DNA from: Cepaea nemoralis
Lineage: Eukaryota; Mollusca; Gastropoda; Stylommatophora; Helicidae
Direction of reading: 5' to 3'
Length of the DNA stretch: 64,000 bases
Assembly: GCA_014155875.1 (NCBI GenBank)
Contig: JACEFZ010011099.1
Location: 124,001-188,000, forward strand
The position numbers and the translations under genes were made by a program. The notes under the pieces were generated by a model that was not told the DNA's origin, did not search any database, and saw only the letters and a program-made list of their open reading frames with translations. Shown here one piece after another: positions 10,533 to 21,999 of the stretch (the stretch's first letter is position 1; every line of letters starts with the position of its first letter).

Positions 10533-12557
10533 TCATGTATGTGATCTTTTGTGGCTCATCAGATTGCTAGTTTGAGTAAATGTTGCACCACAATCATCAC
10601 ACTTGTAAGGTTTCTCTCCTGTATGTGTTCTTTTGTGGCTCTTCAGATGGCTAGTTTGAGTAAATGTTGCACCACAATCATCACACAGGTAAGGTTTCTC
10701 TCCTGTATGTGTTCTCTTGTGGACTTTCAGAAGAAAAGCATGAGTAAAAGAAGCACCACAATCATCACACTTGTAAGGTTTCTCTCCTGTATGTGTTCTT
10801 TTGTGGCTCTTCAGATTATTACTTTGAGTAAATGTTGCACCACAATCATCACATACGTAAGGTTTCTCTCCTGTATGTGTTCTCTTGTGGAGTTTCAGAA
10901 GAAAAGCAAGAGTAAAAGAAGCACCACAATCATCACATTTGTAAGGTTTCCTTCCTGTATGTGTTCTCAAGTGGTACACTAAATGGCCAGTGTGAGTAAA
11001 AAATGCACCACAATCATCACACTTGTAAGGTTTCTCTCCTGTATGTTTTATTTTGTGGTACTTCAGACTACTAGAAAAAGTAAAAGTTGCACAACAAACA
11101 TCACACTTGTAAGGTTTCTCTCCTGTATGTGTTCTCTTGTGGTGCTTCAGATGGCCCGATTGAGTAAATGAAGCACCACAATCATCACATTTGAAAGGTT
11201 TCTCTAATGTATGTGTTCTCAAGTGGTTCACTAAAGTGCCAGTGTGAGTAAAAGATGCACCACAATAATAACACTTATAAGGTTTCTCTCCTGTATGTGT
11301 TCTCTTGTGGAGCTTCAGATAGCCCGAGTAAGTAAATGAAGCACCACAATCATCACATTTGTAAGGTTTCTCTCCTGTATGTGTTCTCAAGTGGTACACT
11401 AAACTGGCAGTTTGAGTAAACGATGCACCACAATCATCACATTTGTAAGGTTTCTCTCCTGTATGTGTCCTTTTGTGGCATTTCAGGCTGCCAAGTTGAG
11501 TAAAACAAGCACCACAGTCATCACATTTGTAAGGTTTCTCTCCTGTATGTTTTCTTTTGTGGAGTTTCAGTTCACCAGCACGAGGAAAAGAAGCACCACA
11601 ATCATCACATTTGTAAGGTTTCTCTCCTGTATGTATTCTCTTGTGGACTTTCAGTTCACCAGCACGAGGAAAAGAAGCACCACAATCATCACATTTGTAA
11701 GTTTTCTCTCCTGTATGTTTACTCTTGTGGAGCTTCAGGCTGGCAAGCTGAGTAAAACAAGCACCACAATCATCACATTTGTAAGGTTTCTCTCCTGTAT
11801 GTGTCCTTTTGTGACATTTCAGGCTGCCAAGCTGAGTAAAACAAGCACCACAATCATCACATTTGTAAGGTTTCTCTCCTGTATGTGTCCTTTTGTGGCA
11901 TTTCAGGCTGCCAAGTTGAGTAAAACCAGCACCACAGTCATCACATTTGTAAGGTTTCTCTCCTGTGTGTCTTCTCTTGTGGTACACTAACTGGCAAGTG
12001 TAAGTAAAAGTTGCACCACAATCATCACACTTGTAAGATTTCATTCTTGTCTTTCTATTTAAATATGTATCTGCACCAGTGTTTGGATCACAAACATCAG
12101 ACATGTAAGTTGTGGCTTCTTGTTTCATTCTTTGATGAATATAACTGGTAAGGCTATCATCATCTGGAGACTTCCCAGAGATCTGTGTACATGTCACTGG
12201 TGTTTCCACTGTTGGTAATTCACCAGTCTCATTAGCCACACACCACAGTTTAGTGTTGATTTCATTGGTAGATGACACAATCTCTGATATTTGATCACAT
12301 TCCTCATGTTTTACGTATGTTCTATAACTATTCTCGGTCCCACTATCATCAAGTGATATTTGTTCATGATAAGCGAGAGTTACTTTATCTTCAGTCACTC
12401 TTGATCCCGTGTCTGTGTGTCCTGCCATGTCTTCAAGGATACAGCAACCTTCAATGTTAACCATGTTATTGAGTCTGTCATGAGTCGTGTAGTCATAGAA
12501 CAGTTCTGGAAGTTCTTGATTTATAAACTCCAAGTCATTGTTGTTAACAAATGCCAT
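10533..12557 (-). CDS. C2H2 zinc-finger protein, 18 fingers (duplication copy 1)
   Basis: A probable nuclear DNA-binding protein of 674 residues from the ATG at 12557. The open frame extends upstream to a GTG at 12578, but ATG is the likely start. Residues 1 to ~174 form an acidic, Ser/Thr-rich N-terminal region with no domain I recognise (no KRAB, BTB or SCAN motif). From ~175, eighteen tandem C2H2 fingers of 28 residues follow, nearly all with the core CDDCGA(S/T/C)F and the TGEKPYK linker. Finger 10 has CYYCGA and finger 12 has CDVCCA. Helix residues vary between fingers while frameworks are nearly identical, as expected under gene conversion. The frame ends where a linker Gly codon is TGA. 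A splice-acceptor-like TTTCAG lies about 70 bases upstream of the ATG, so a non-coding or short 5' exon is likely. The target is unknown; it could be a fast-evolving regulator, or a copy without function. Confidence 0.8.
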   Translation of the reverse strand: MAFVNNNDLEFINQELPELFYDYTTHDRLNNMVNIEGCCILEDMAGHTDTGSRVTEDKVTLAYHEQISLDDSGTENSYRTYVKHEECDQISEIVSSTNEINTKLWCVANETGELPTVETPVTCTQISGKSPDDDSLTSYIHQRMKQEATTYMSDVCDPNTGADTYLNRKTRMKSYKCDDCGATFTYTCQLVYHKRRHTGEKPYKCDDCGAGFTQLGSLKCHKRTHTGEKPYKCDDCGACFTQLGSLKCHKRTHTGEKPYKCDDCGACFTQLASLKLHKSKHTGEKTYKCDDCGASFPRAGELKVHKRIHTGEKPYKCDDCGASFPRAGELKLHKRKHTGEKPYKCDDCGACFTQLGSLKCHKRTHTGEKPYKCDDCGASFTQTASLVYHLRTHTGEKPYKCDDCGASFTYSGYLKLHKRTHTGEKPYKCYYCGASFTHTGTLVNHLRTHTLEKPFKCDDCGASFTQSGHLKHHKRTHTGEKPYKCDVCCATFTFSSSLKYHKIKHTGEKPYKCDDCGAFFTHTGHLVYHLRTHTGRKPYKCDDCGASFTLAFLLKLHKRTHTGEKPYVCDDCGATFTQSNNLKSHKRTHTGEKPYKCDDCGASFTHAFLLKVHKRTHTGEKPYLCDDCGATFTQTSHLKSHKRTHTGEKPYKCDDCGATFTQTSNLMSHKRSHT

Positions 12558-12626
12558 CTTCTTTACTTCTGACTGCACTTATGAGAAAAAAGTTCACTTC
12601 ACAACTCTGGCAACAGTGGTGTGTTC

Positions 12627-12642
12627 CTGAAACACACAAACA
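12627..12642 (-). promoter_or_regulatory. putative splice acceptor upstream of zinc-finger copy 1
   Basis: On the minus strand the sequence TTTGTGTGTTTCAG is followed by GAACACACC, about 70 bases before the ATG. It has a pyrimidine-rich stretch and an AG, and no in-frame ATG lies between. The same site is present in copy 2 near 21722. The donor exon was not found. Confidence 0.4.
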
Positions 12643-12899
12643 GTGAACATTTAGTTCAACACTAGAGTGGCGGACAACATATTATAACAAACTGTTTGAA
12701 CTTGTATGAAATGAACAGTTACTGTAAATGTACTATAGCACCTGATAAGTCACTGCAGGTATCATCTGTGAAATGAACATTTATTATATACATAAGTGTC
12801 ATCTAGAAGGTGAACATCTACAGTAGGTACAGTCTAATACATGAACAATTACTGCATGTCATAGACATCTACATGGTTTATTATTTCTGTTGTATATGA
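12643..12899. repeat. upstream flank of zinc-finger gene, degenerate ATGAACA-type repeats
   Basis: There is no ORF here. Motifs of the form ATGAACA(G/T/A)TTA(C/T)T recur at irregular 40-60 base steps (near 12711, 12771 and 12842), interleaved with TCATCT and TACAGT words, suggesting an old tandem repeat. The block is almost unchanged in copy 2 (21738-21994). It may contain the promoter or first intron of the gene; nothing more can be said. Confidence 0.35.
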
Positions 12900-14045
12900 A
12901 ATCTGAGAACAGTAATTGAATGTTCTATAGAAGTAAACAAAGATCTATATCTTTGCTTTATTGACTACACAAAGGCTTTACATAAAAAGGGACATGTCGA
13001 CATGATAAGGATGTTTGAAGATCTACAAATTGATGGAAAAGACCTTAGACTTTTAAAAAACATATACTGGAAACAACAAGCTGCCATCAGAATTGATAAT
13101 GAAGTAGGTGAATATCAGCCAATTAAAAGAGGTGTGAGACAGGGATGTGTAATGTCTGCAGATCTTTTTTTCCCTGTGCAGTGAAAATATTTTCAGAAAT
13201 ATAGAAGATTTGGAAGGAATCAAAACTGGGGGAACGATACATTGAACGAATAAACGAACGGACTTTATTTTCAAAGGGAAACAAATTGAGCACGCAGGCC
13301 CGTTTTACATTCGGCCCTTCCAATCACTTATCTTTCGTTCATCAATTGTGCATAGGAAATAAACATTGTCAAATGAATTTTTTAAACATAAACAATGCAT
13401 ATTACCATGTTATGAGACACATCCACCATGCACCCACAAATCCCCTATTCACCCACACATCCCCCACCCAACCACACACACATGCCCCTACCCATCCATC
13501 ACATCCCACACCTGCACATCTTCCCCCCCCCCCCACTACATATCCCATCCACCCACACACCAAGCACACATACATTCCCCAACCCACACACATCTCCCCA
13601 CCCACTCACATATCCTCCACCCATCCCATTACCCACCAACATTCACCCATCCACATATCCTCCTCCACCCACACCTCCAACCACCCAGCCAAACACACAT
13701 CCCTCAACCACACATCCCCCATCCACACACATCTCCCTGCCAACTCACACATCCCACACCTATCCACACACAAATTCCGCACCCACCTACATAACATTAG
13801 ATATGCTGATGATACAGTCTTGAATGCAGACAATGAACAGGACCTGCAACATTTAGAAGATGCGGCTGTTGCACACAGTGAGCAACTAGGGTTAGAATTG
13901 AATAGTAAGAAGACACAGATTATGGTCGTCATTGGGAAGAAGAAAATACAAAATGTGATATACTAGTAAATAGGCATATTCTTAAGCAAGTTAATTGGTA
14001 GTTATCTCGGAACAGTCATAACAAATCAAAATCAAATCAAATCAA
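12900..14045 (+). pseudogene. LINE G' (RTE type), duplication copy 1, split by a CR1-like tail
   Basis: This is a second RTE-type reverse transcriptase fragment, 5'-truncated at about 12900. It reads LYLCFIDYTKAL, QIDGKDLRLLKNIYW and RGVRQGCVMS (to ~13230), is interrupted by a 5'-truncated CR1-like 3' tail (13241-13795), then resumes with NIRYADDTVLNADNEQDL (13796-13965) and ends at SYLGTVIT (~14020), where a second CR1-like 3' end begins. Frameshifts and stops make it non-functional. The copy at 22000-23135 has the same structure. Confidence 0.8.
13241..13795 (-). mobile_element. 5'-truncated CR1-like LINE 3' end with CACCC-rich UTR (copy 1)
   Basis: On the minus strand this ends with a tail motif (CCCTTTGAAAATAAAG then CGTTCGTTC-type repeats), the same tail seen at 16590-16660 and 57730-57795. 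Upstream of the tail it consists only of GTGGGTGG-rich sequence, with no coding remnant. TACAT flanks both sides, a plausible short target-site duplication. It splits LINE G' just before its YADD box. Confidence 0.65.
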
Positions 14046-14515
14046 ATTTATTTTAAAAGGGTAACAAATTGGGCACGCAGACCCGTCTTACATTCAGCCC
14101 TTCCAATCACTCGTCTTTCGTTCATCAAGCGCATTATACATTTACATAGGAAGAAAGATAAACATTGTGAAACGAATGTGGTAAACGTAATCAAGACAAA
14201 TCACCATGTTGTGAGGCCCATCTCCCACCTACCCATACATCACCCCAACCATACACACAACCCCACCTACCCACACACACACACACCCAGGGACACATAC
14301 ATACCCCACCAACCAACCCACCCCCTCCTACACATCCCCCACACACACATACATACCCCACCAACCAACCCATCCCCTCCTACACATCCCCCACCCACAC
14401 ACACCCAGGGACACATACATACCCCATCAACCAACCCACCCCCTCCTACACATCCCCCACTCACACACACTGCCCTCACCTGTTCCCCCAACCAAAACAC
14501 ACTTGCCACCCACAA
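14046..14515 (-). mobile_element. 3' end of CR1-like LINE C, duplicated part
   Basis: Minus-strand tail (CCCTTTTAAAATAAATTTG) preceded by a GTGTGGGTGGG-rich UTR. It is inserted in LINE G' at the same base as the tail at 23141 in copy 2. There the UTR continues for 2 kb into the LINE C coding region. Here it is cut at the duplication border. Confidence 0.7.
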
Positions 14516-15885
14516 ACAAGTCCCCATGACCACCCACAAACAAGTCCCCATGACCCACAGACTCCCAAGGCTATTACCATAGTATCACCCCCTACCCTGG
14601 TCCCCATGACCCACAGTCTCCCAAGGCTATTACCCTGGTATCACCCACTACCCTGGTCCCCATGACCCACAGACTCCCAAGTCTATTACCCTGGTATCAT
14701 CCCCTACCATGGTCCCCATGACCCACAGACTCCCAAGTCTATTACCCTGGTATCACCCACTACCCTGGTCCCCATGACCCACAGACTCCCAAGTCTATTA
14801 CCCTGGTATCATCCCCTACCATGGTCCCCATGACCCAGTCTCCCAAGTCTATTACCCTGGTATCACCCCCTACCCTGATCTCCATGACCACCCACTAAGC
14901 TGGTCCCCATGACCACCCACTACCCTGGTCCCTATGACCCACAGACTCCCAAGGCTATTACCCTGGTATCACCCCTACCCTGGTCCCCATGACCCACAGA
15001 CTCCCAAGGCTATTACCCTGGTATCACCCCCTACCCTGGTCCCCATGACCCACAGACTCCCAAGGCTATTACCCTGGTATCACCCCTACCCTGGTCCCCA
15101 TGACCCACAGACTCCCAAGGCTATTACCCTGGTATCATCCCCTACCCTGGTCCCCATGACCCACAGACTCCCAAGGCTATTACCCTGGTATCACCCCCTA
15201 CCCTGGTCCCCATGACCCACAGACTCCCAAGGCTATTACCCTGGTATCATCCCCTACCCTGGTCCCCATGACCCACAGACTCCCAAGGCTATTACCCTGA
15301 TATCACCCCCTACCCTGATATCACCCCCTATCCTGGTCCCCATGACCCACAGACCCTCCCCTTACCCTGGTCCCCATGACCCACAAAATCCCCCTACCCT
15401 GGTCCCCATGACCCACAGACCCCCCTACCCTGGTCCCCATGACCCACAGACCCCCCTACCCTGGTCCCCATGACCCACAGACCCCCCTACCCTGGTCCCC
15501 ATGACCCACAGACCCTCCCCTTACCCTTGTCCCCATGAGCCACAGACCCCCCTACACTGGCCCCCATGACACACAGACCCCCCTCCCTACCCTGGCCCCC
15601 ATACCCCCCTACCCTGGTCCCAATGACCCACAGACCCCCTCCCTACCCTGGTCCCCATTGACCCACATACGCCCCTACCCTGGTCCCCATGACCCTCAGA
15701 CCCCCTTACCCTGGTCCCCATGACCCACATACCCCCCCCCCCCCCCCTACACTGGTCCCCATGACCCACAGACCCTCCTCCCTACCCTGGTCCCCATGAC
15801 CCACAGACCCCCCTCCCTACCCTGATCCCCATGACCCACCCCTACCCTGGTCCCCATGACCCACAGACTCCCAAGGCTATGTATA
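14516..15885. repeat. 55-bp then ~31-bp minisatellite array
   Basis: From about 14540 to 15340 the unit is roughly 55 bases, with the words CCCATGACCCACAGACTCCC, AAGGCTATTACCCTGG and TATCACCCCCTACCCTGG (about 14 copies with small variants). From 15340 to 15870 the unit shrinks to about 31 bases by loss of the AAGGCTATTACCCTGGTATC part. Long ORFs on both strands here only reflect the lack of stops in the unit. A poly-C run lies at 15731-15746. Confidence 0.9.
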
Positions 15886-15888
15886 AAA

Positions 15889-16105
15889 GAGGATAAAGGT
15901 GACATTCCTGGCAGTAGTACAGCCTGGGACTGAGATAAAGGTGACATTCATGGCAGTAGTACAGCCCGGGACTGAGATAAAGGTGACATTCATGGCAGTA
16001 GTACAGCCCGGGACTGAGATAAAAGTGACATTCCTGGCAGTAGTACAGCCTGGGACTGAGATAAAAGTGACATTCCTGGCAGTAGTACAGCCTGGGACTC
16101 TGAGA
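15889..16105. repeat. 42-bp tandem repeat, 5 copies
   Basis: Five units start with GATAAA(G/A)GTGACATTC and continue GGCAGTAGTACAGCC(T/C)GGGACTGA. The unit length is a multiple of three, so it is open in several frames (14-residue repeats), which is not evidence of a gene. Confidence 0.95.
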
Positions 16106-16333
16106 TAAGTAGCAACATTGTTTTTCCATATTTTCATTTTCTCTACATTGCTTTCATTTTTTTTTCCCATCTGTTTATTCTTCTCATCCCATCCCTATGC
16201 CTTAATGTGGTCATCAACCGGCCTTCTCCATGACTATATGTTGTGTTTTGTGTATGTAGTCGTTTGTTGATAAAGGCTAGCCGCCAGAATGTCCTGTATG
16301 TGTCGTAATTCTGTTCTGTAAAGCTACATGCAA
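16106..16333. other. no gene recognised
   Basis: AT-rich sequence with T runs, then a GATAAAGGCTAGCCGCC-containing stretch directly before LINE G. It may be the 3' end of an unrecognised LINE or SINE. Confidence 0.3.
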
Positions 16334-16579
16334 GTCAAGTCAGAATATTACGTAAGAAGGCAAAAGAAGCATGGCTTGAGGAAAAGTGCTTAGAAATTGA
16401 AAAACAACACGACAGTCAAAATACCAAATTAGTGCACAAAAGAATTCAGGAACTTACTAATAAAAGAACAAGTACATCAACAGGCTGTCTAAAAACTAAA
16501 GATGGCAAAATCATAATAGAAAAAGACCAGATTCTACATGTATGGACAGATTATGTGAAAAACCTGCACAATGATAACA

Positions 16580-17157
16580 AACGAACTGAATAAATGAACA
16601 AACTTTATTTTCAAAGGGTTAAGAATTGGGCACACAGGCCCTTCTAACATTCTGCCCTTCTATCACTCTCTTTCATACATTATTTCATTCATACATCATT
16701 TAAGGCTAACAGAGAACATCAACAATATAAAAGATATGCATTATAAATGCATGGGCAAAATGCAAACATCAAAACGACATGACTCAGTAATATTAGATAA
16801 TGGTTTGACACTTGTTATTAGCCATGTGGAATATACTGGCCTACCAAAAGGGGACTGGCTGTTATACTAGGGTTTTGTTATTATTATTATTATTACCTCT
16901 ATTATTAAGTGGGAAGGTAATCCGTATTGAGATAGTGTTCGAATAATTTGCAATTATATGAATAGGGATTGGTGATGTCTTTGATTTCTTGTGGAAGATT
17001 GTTCCACAGCTGAGCTGCAGAGTACATTAAGCTTGTTTTGTATAAGTCAATCCTAGGCTTCGGAATGTGTAATATATTTAAATGGTTACTGTGTCTAGCA
17101 TTATATTTAAACAATGGCCAAAGGTAATTTGGGGCATTCCGATGCAGGATTTTGCAG
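16580..17157 (-). mobile_element. CR1-like LINE, 5'-truncated insertion in LINE G
   Basis: The minus strand encodes the last ~69 residues of a CR1/L2-type ORF2 (17114-16905; HIPKPRIDLYKTSLMYSAAQLWNNLP) and then a ~300-base 3' UTR ending in AACCCTTTGAAAATAAAG and a TTCG-like tail. It is flanked by GATAACA at 16573-16579 and 17158-17164. Removing it restores the LINE G reading frame. Confidence 0.85.
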
Positions 17158-17692
17158 GATAACAGAGAGGAACAGTATGATAGATTTAATAATGAAGGGC
17201 CGCCAATTTTGAAGATGGATGTTCAAAATGTTCTTAAGCATATGAAAGCTGGCAAGGCCCCTGGTGCAGATAACATCACAACAGAAATGATTAAAGCTTT
17301 AGAAGAATTTGGACTAGATCAAGTCACCAGACTGCTGAACACATTATATGATACTGTAGATATACCTTCTGAATTATGTAACTCTGTATTTATTGCAATC
17401 CCAAAGAAATCAGGAACCTTGGAATGTGATCAACATAGAACAATTAGTATAATGAGCCACATCACAAAGATTTTGCTAAGAATTATCATGCAAAGAGTGA
17501 GGAAGAAAATACAACCTGAAATAGGGGAAGAACAATGTGGGTTTGTAGAAGGCAAGGGTACAGTAAATGCTGTGTATATGCTGCGAACAGTTATTGAATG
17601 TGCTATAGAAGTAAACAAGGATATACACCTTTGCTTTATTGACTATACAAAGGCTTTTGATAGAGTTAGACATGTCAACATGGTAGATATGC

Positions 17693-18291
17693 TTAGTTAG
17701 TTAGTTAGTTATCTGTTGGGGTATCTTCGTTGCACTCCGGACATGTCCATAGGTGCTCAGATCCTCCCCCCAGCATATGCATCAGCGTCCGGTGGCTAAT
17801 AGTGCCAGTTCTGTGTTGGTTGATGAGGCGCTTTGTTTTCCCGATGTACCTCTCGCGTCTGGCTGTGCCGATTCTTACTCCCAGGTCTTTCATCCTGGAC
17901 AGCGATGTGGAATCACTGGCATCAAAGTCCTCTGTTCTCGCCATATCTTTAAGGACGTTAATAACATCTGCACGATCCATGGGCTGGCCATCTACAGGGG
18001 GTGCAGAGCCAGCCAGTTTATCAGCTCGTTCATTTCCCTCGACTCCCGCATGTCCCGGGACGAAGATGAAGGTGACTTTACGGACAACAGACTTCCGCAG
18101 CGACTCAGTCCACTGTCTACGTACAGATCCAGCTTCGACCTTCTGAATCATGCTCATTGAATCACTTAGTACACACACGTTGGTATAATGCTGTGATTCC
18201 AGCCATATGAAAGCCTGTGTAACTGCCATCACCTCCATCGTCATGCTGCTCGTGGTCATAGAGTGGGCACCACTGGATTCTTGAACGGTTC
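17693..18291 (-). mobile_element. LINE E', 5'-truncated RNase H-bearing LINE insertion in LINE G
   Basis: A 599-base insertion on the minus strand. It has an intact RNase H C-terminal frame (18259-17705: MEVMAVTQAF, LSDSMSMI, GNERADKLAGS, TCPECNED) and a (GTTA)n 3' tail at 17693-17712. It is flanked by an 11-base target-site duplication GGTAGATATGC at 17682-17692 and 18292-18302. Removal restores the LINE G frame. This is a classic 5'-truncated target-primed insertion. Confidence 0.9.
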
Positions 18292-19039
18292 GGTAGATAT
18301 GCGTGCAGATCTACAAATTGATGGAAAAGGCATTAGACTTACTTATAAAAAACATATATTGGAAACAACAAGCTGCCATAAGGATTGATAATGAAGTGGG
18401 ACAATATCAACCTATTAAGAGAGGTGTTAGGCAGGGATGTGTAATGTCTCAAGATATTTTTTCCCTATACAGTGAAAATATTTTCAGGAATGTAGAAGAT
18501 ATAAATGCAATCAGCACTGGAGGATGAAACATCAATAATATTAGACATGCAGATGATACAGTATTGATTGCAGACAATGCACAAGATCTACAACAATTAG
18601 TAGATGCAGTTGTTGTACACAGTGATCAGCTGGGGTTGGAATTAAATTGTAAGACACAGGTTATGGTCATCACTAGGAAGAACGAAGTACCAAAATGTAA
18701 TATACAAGTAAATGGGAATATTCTTCAACAAGTGAATCGGTACAATTATCTCGGAACAGTCAAAACATCTGATGGGAGATGCCTTGAAGAGATTAGAACA
18801 AGAATCGCCATGTTAAGACAGCCTTTTGCAAGATGGAAAATATACAATAAAAAGATGTCATTTGCAACGTTAAATTAGTGCTGAAGTACTAAATTGAACC
18901 TGAGCTTTTGTACGGATGTCAAGCGTGAACAATGAGCAGTCAAGCTGAAAAATATCTGATGGCTGTGGAAAAGTGGTTTCTGAGGAGAATGCAAAGAATA
19001 CCATGGACAGACAGAAAAATCAATGACCAAGTCCTACAA

Positions 19040-19306
<267 letters not shown>

Positions 19307-21652
19307 TCATGTATGTGTTCTTTTGTGGCTCATCAGATTGCTAGTTTGAGAAAATGTTGCACCACAATCATCACACTTGTAAGGTTTCTCTCCTGTATGT
19401 GTTCTTTTGTGGCTCTTCAGATGGCTAGTTTGAGTAAATGTTGCACCACAATCATCACACAGGTAAGGTTTCTCTCCTGTATGTGTTCTCTTGTGGACTT
19501 TCAGAAGAAAAGCATGAGTAAAAGAAGCACCACAATCATCACACTTGTAAGGTTTCTCTCCTGTATGTGTTCTTTTGTGGCTCTTCAGATTGTTACTTTG
19601 AGTAAATGTTGCACCACAATCATCACACTTGTAAGGTTTCTCTCCTGAATGTGTTCTTTTGTGGGTCTTCAGATTGCTAGTGTGAGTAAATGTTGCACCA
19701 CAATCATCACATACGTAAGGTTTCTCTCCTGTATGTGTTCTCTTGTGGAGTTTCAGAAGAAAAGCAAGAGTAAAAGAAGCACCACAATCATCACATTTGT
19801 AAGGTTTCCTTCCTGTATGTGTTCTCAAGTGGTACACTAAATGGCCAGTGTGAGTAAAAAATGCACCACAATCATCACACTTGTAAGGTTTCTCTCCTGT
19901 ATGTGTTCTTTTGTGGCTCTTCAGATGGCCCGATTGAGTAAATGAAGCACCACAATCATCACATTTGAAAGGTTTCTCTAATGTATGTGTTCTCAAGTGG
20001 TTCACTAAAGTGCCAGTGTGAGTAAAAGATGCACCACAATAATAACACTTATAAGGTTTCTCTCCTGTATGTGTTCTCTTGTGGAGCTTCAGATAGCCCG
20101 AGTAAGTAAATGAAGCACCACAATCATCACATTTGTAAGGTTTCTCTCCTGTATGTGTTCTCAAGTGGTACACTAAACTGGCAGTTTGAGTAAACGATGC
20201 ACCACAATCATCACATTTGTAAGGTTTCTCTCCTGTATGTTTTCTTTTGTGGAGTTTCAGTTCACCAGCACGAGGAAAAGAAGCACCACAATCATCACAT
20301 TTGTAAGGTTTCTCTCCTGTATGTATTCTCTTGTGGACTTTCAGGTCACCAGCACGAGGAAAAGAAGCACCACAATCATCACATTTGTAAGATTTCTCTC
20401 CTGTATGTTTACTCTTGTGGAGCTTCAGGCTGGCAAGCTGAGTAAAACAAGCACCACAATCATCACATTTGTAAGGTTTCTCTCCTGTATGTGTCCTTTT
20501 GTGACATTTCAGGCTGACAAGCTGAGTAAAACAAGCACCACAATCATCACATTTGTAAGGTTTCTCTCCTGTATGTGTCCTTTTGTGGCAATTCAGGCTG
20601 CCAAGTTGAGTAAAACAAGCACCACAATCATCACATTTGTAAGGTTTCTCTCCTGTATGTTTTCTTTTGTGGAGTTTCAGTTCACCAGCACGAGGAAAAG
20701 AAGCACCACAATCATCACATTTGTAAGGTTTCTCTCCTGTATGTATTCTCTTGTGGACTTTCAGTTCACCAGCACGAGGAAAAGAAGCACCACAATCATC
20801 ACATTTGTAAGGTTTCTCTCCTGTATGTTTACTCTTGTGGAGCTTCAGGCTGGAAAGCTGAGTAAAACAAGCACCACAATCATCACATTTGTAAGGTTTC
20901 TCTCCTGTATGTGTCCTTTTGTGATATTTCAGGCTGACAAGCTGAGTAAAACAAGCACCACAATCATCACATTTGTAAGGTTTCTCTCCTGTATGTGTCC
21001 TTTTGTGGCATTTCAGGCTGCCAAGTTGAGTAAAACCAGCACCACAGTCATCACATTTGTAAGGTTTCTCTCCTGTGTGTCTTCTCTTGTGGTACACTAA
21101 CTGGCAAGTGTAAGTAAAAGTTGCACCACAATCATCACACTTGTAAGATTTCATTCTTGTCTTTCTATTTAAATATGTATCTGCACCAGTGTTTGGATCA
21201 CAAACATCAGACATGTAAGTTGTGGCTTCTTGTTTCATTCTTTGATGAATATAACTGGTAAGGCTATCATCATCTGGAGACTTCCCAGAGATCTGTGTAC
21301 ATGTCACTGGTGTTTCCACTGTTGGTAATTCACCAGTCTCATTAGCCACACACCATAGTTTAGTGTTGATTTCATTGGTAGATGATATTTGATCACATTC
21401 CTCATGTTTTACATACGTTCTATAACTATTCTCGGTCCCACTATCATCAAGTGATATTTGTTCATAAGCAAGAGTTACTTTATCTTCAGTCACTCTTGAT
21501 CCCGTGTCTGTGTGTCCTGCCATGTCTTCAAGGATACAGCAACCTTCAATGTTAACCATGTTATTGAGTCTGTCATGAGTCGTGTAGTCATAGAACAGTT
21601 CTGGAAGTTCTTGATTTATAAACTCCAAGTCATTGTTGTTAACAAATGCCAT
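19307..21652 (-). CDS. C2H2 zinc-finger protein, 22 fingers (duplication copy 2)
   Basis: A 781-residue paralogue of the protein at 10533-12557, starting at the ATG at 21652 (the frame is open to a GTG at 21673). The N-terminal ~169 residues match copy 1 except for two small in-frame deletions (one residue near the AYEQ segment and four near DQISSTNE). Twenty-two tandem 28-residue C2H2 fingers follow. Relative to copy 1, a block of five extra fingers (QL- and PRAG-type) lies in the first half, the CDVCCA finger is absent, and one HTSNLKTH finger is added near the end. The frame stops at the same linker TGA as copy 1. Nuclear DNA binding is expected from the fold; the DNA target and regulation are unknown. 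The antisense strand is also open, which is only a composition effect of the repeat. Confidence 0.8.
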   Translation of the reverse strand: MAFVNNNDLEFINQELPELFYDYTTHDRLNNMVNIEGCCILEDMAGHTDTGSRVTEDKVTLAYEQISLDDSGTENSYRTYVKHEECDQISSTNEINTKLWCVANETGELPTVETPVTCTQISGKSPDDDSLTSYIHQRMKQEATTYMSDVCDPNTGADTYLNRKTRMKSYKCDDCGATFTYTCQLVYHKRRHTGEKPYKCDDCGAGFTQLGSLKCHKRTHTGEKPYKCDDCGACFTQLVSLKYHKRTHTGEKPYKCDDCGACFTQLSSLKLHKSKHTGEKPYKCDDCGASFPRAGELKVHKRIHTGEKPYKCDDCGASFPRAGELKLHKRKHTGEKPYKCDDCGACFTQLGSLNCHKRTHTGEKPYKCDDCGACFTQLVSLKCHKRTHTGEKPYKCDDCGACFTQLASLKLHKSKHTGEKSYKCDDCGASFPRAGDLKVHKRIHTGEKPYKCDDCGASFPRAGELKLHKRKHTGEKPYKCDDCGASFTQTASLVYHLRTHTGEKPYKCDDCGASFTYSGYLKLHKRTHTGEKPYKCYYCGASFTHTGTLVNHLRTHTLEKPFKCDDCGASFTQSGHLKSHKRTHTGEKPYKCDDCGAFFTHTGHLVYHLRTHTGRKPYKCDDCGASFTLAFLLKLHKRTHTGEKPYVCDDCGATFTHTSNLKTHKRTHSGEKPYKCDDCGATFTQSNNLKSHKRTHTGEKPYKCDDCGASFTHAFLLKVHKRTHTGEKPYLCDDCGATFTQTSHLKSHKRTHTGEKPYKCDDCGATFSQTSNLMSHKRTHT

Positions 21653-21999
21653 CTTCTTTACTTCTGACTGCACTTATGAGAAAAAAGTTCACTTCACAAC
21701 TCTGGCAACAGTGGTGTGTTCCTGAAACACACAAACAGTGAACATTTAGTTCAACACTAGAGTGGCGGACAACATATTATAACAAACTGTTTGAACTTGT
21801 ATGAAATGAACAGTTACTGTAAATGTACTATAGCACCTGATAAGTCACTGCAGGTATCATCTGTGAAATGAACATTTATTATATACATAAGTGTCATCTA
21901 GAAGGTGAACATCTACAGTAGGTACAGTCTAATACATGAACAATTACTGCGTGTCACAGACATCTACATGGTTTATTATTTCTGTTGTATATGAAATCT
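21653..21999. other. upstream flank of zinc-finger copy 2
   Basis: Near-identical to 12558-12899, including the TTTCAG acceptor-like site (minus strand, near 21722) and the degenerate ATGAACA repeats. There is no coding sequence. Confidence 0.4.

Noticed and set aside
10551..11990. Plus-strand ORFs opposite zinc-finger copy 1
   Set aside because: Same antisense effect as in copy 2.
13286..14582. Pro/His/Thr-rich ORFs over CACCC-rich DNA (also 22381-25159)
   Set aside because: Low-complexity LINE 3' UTR; the stop-free composition explains them on both strands.
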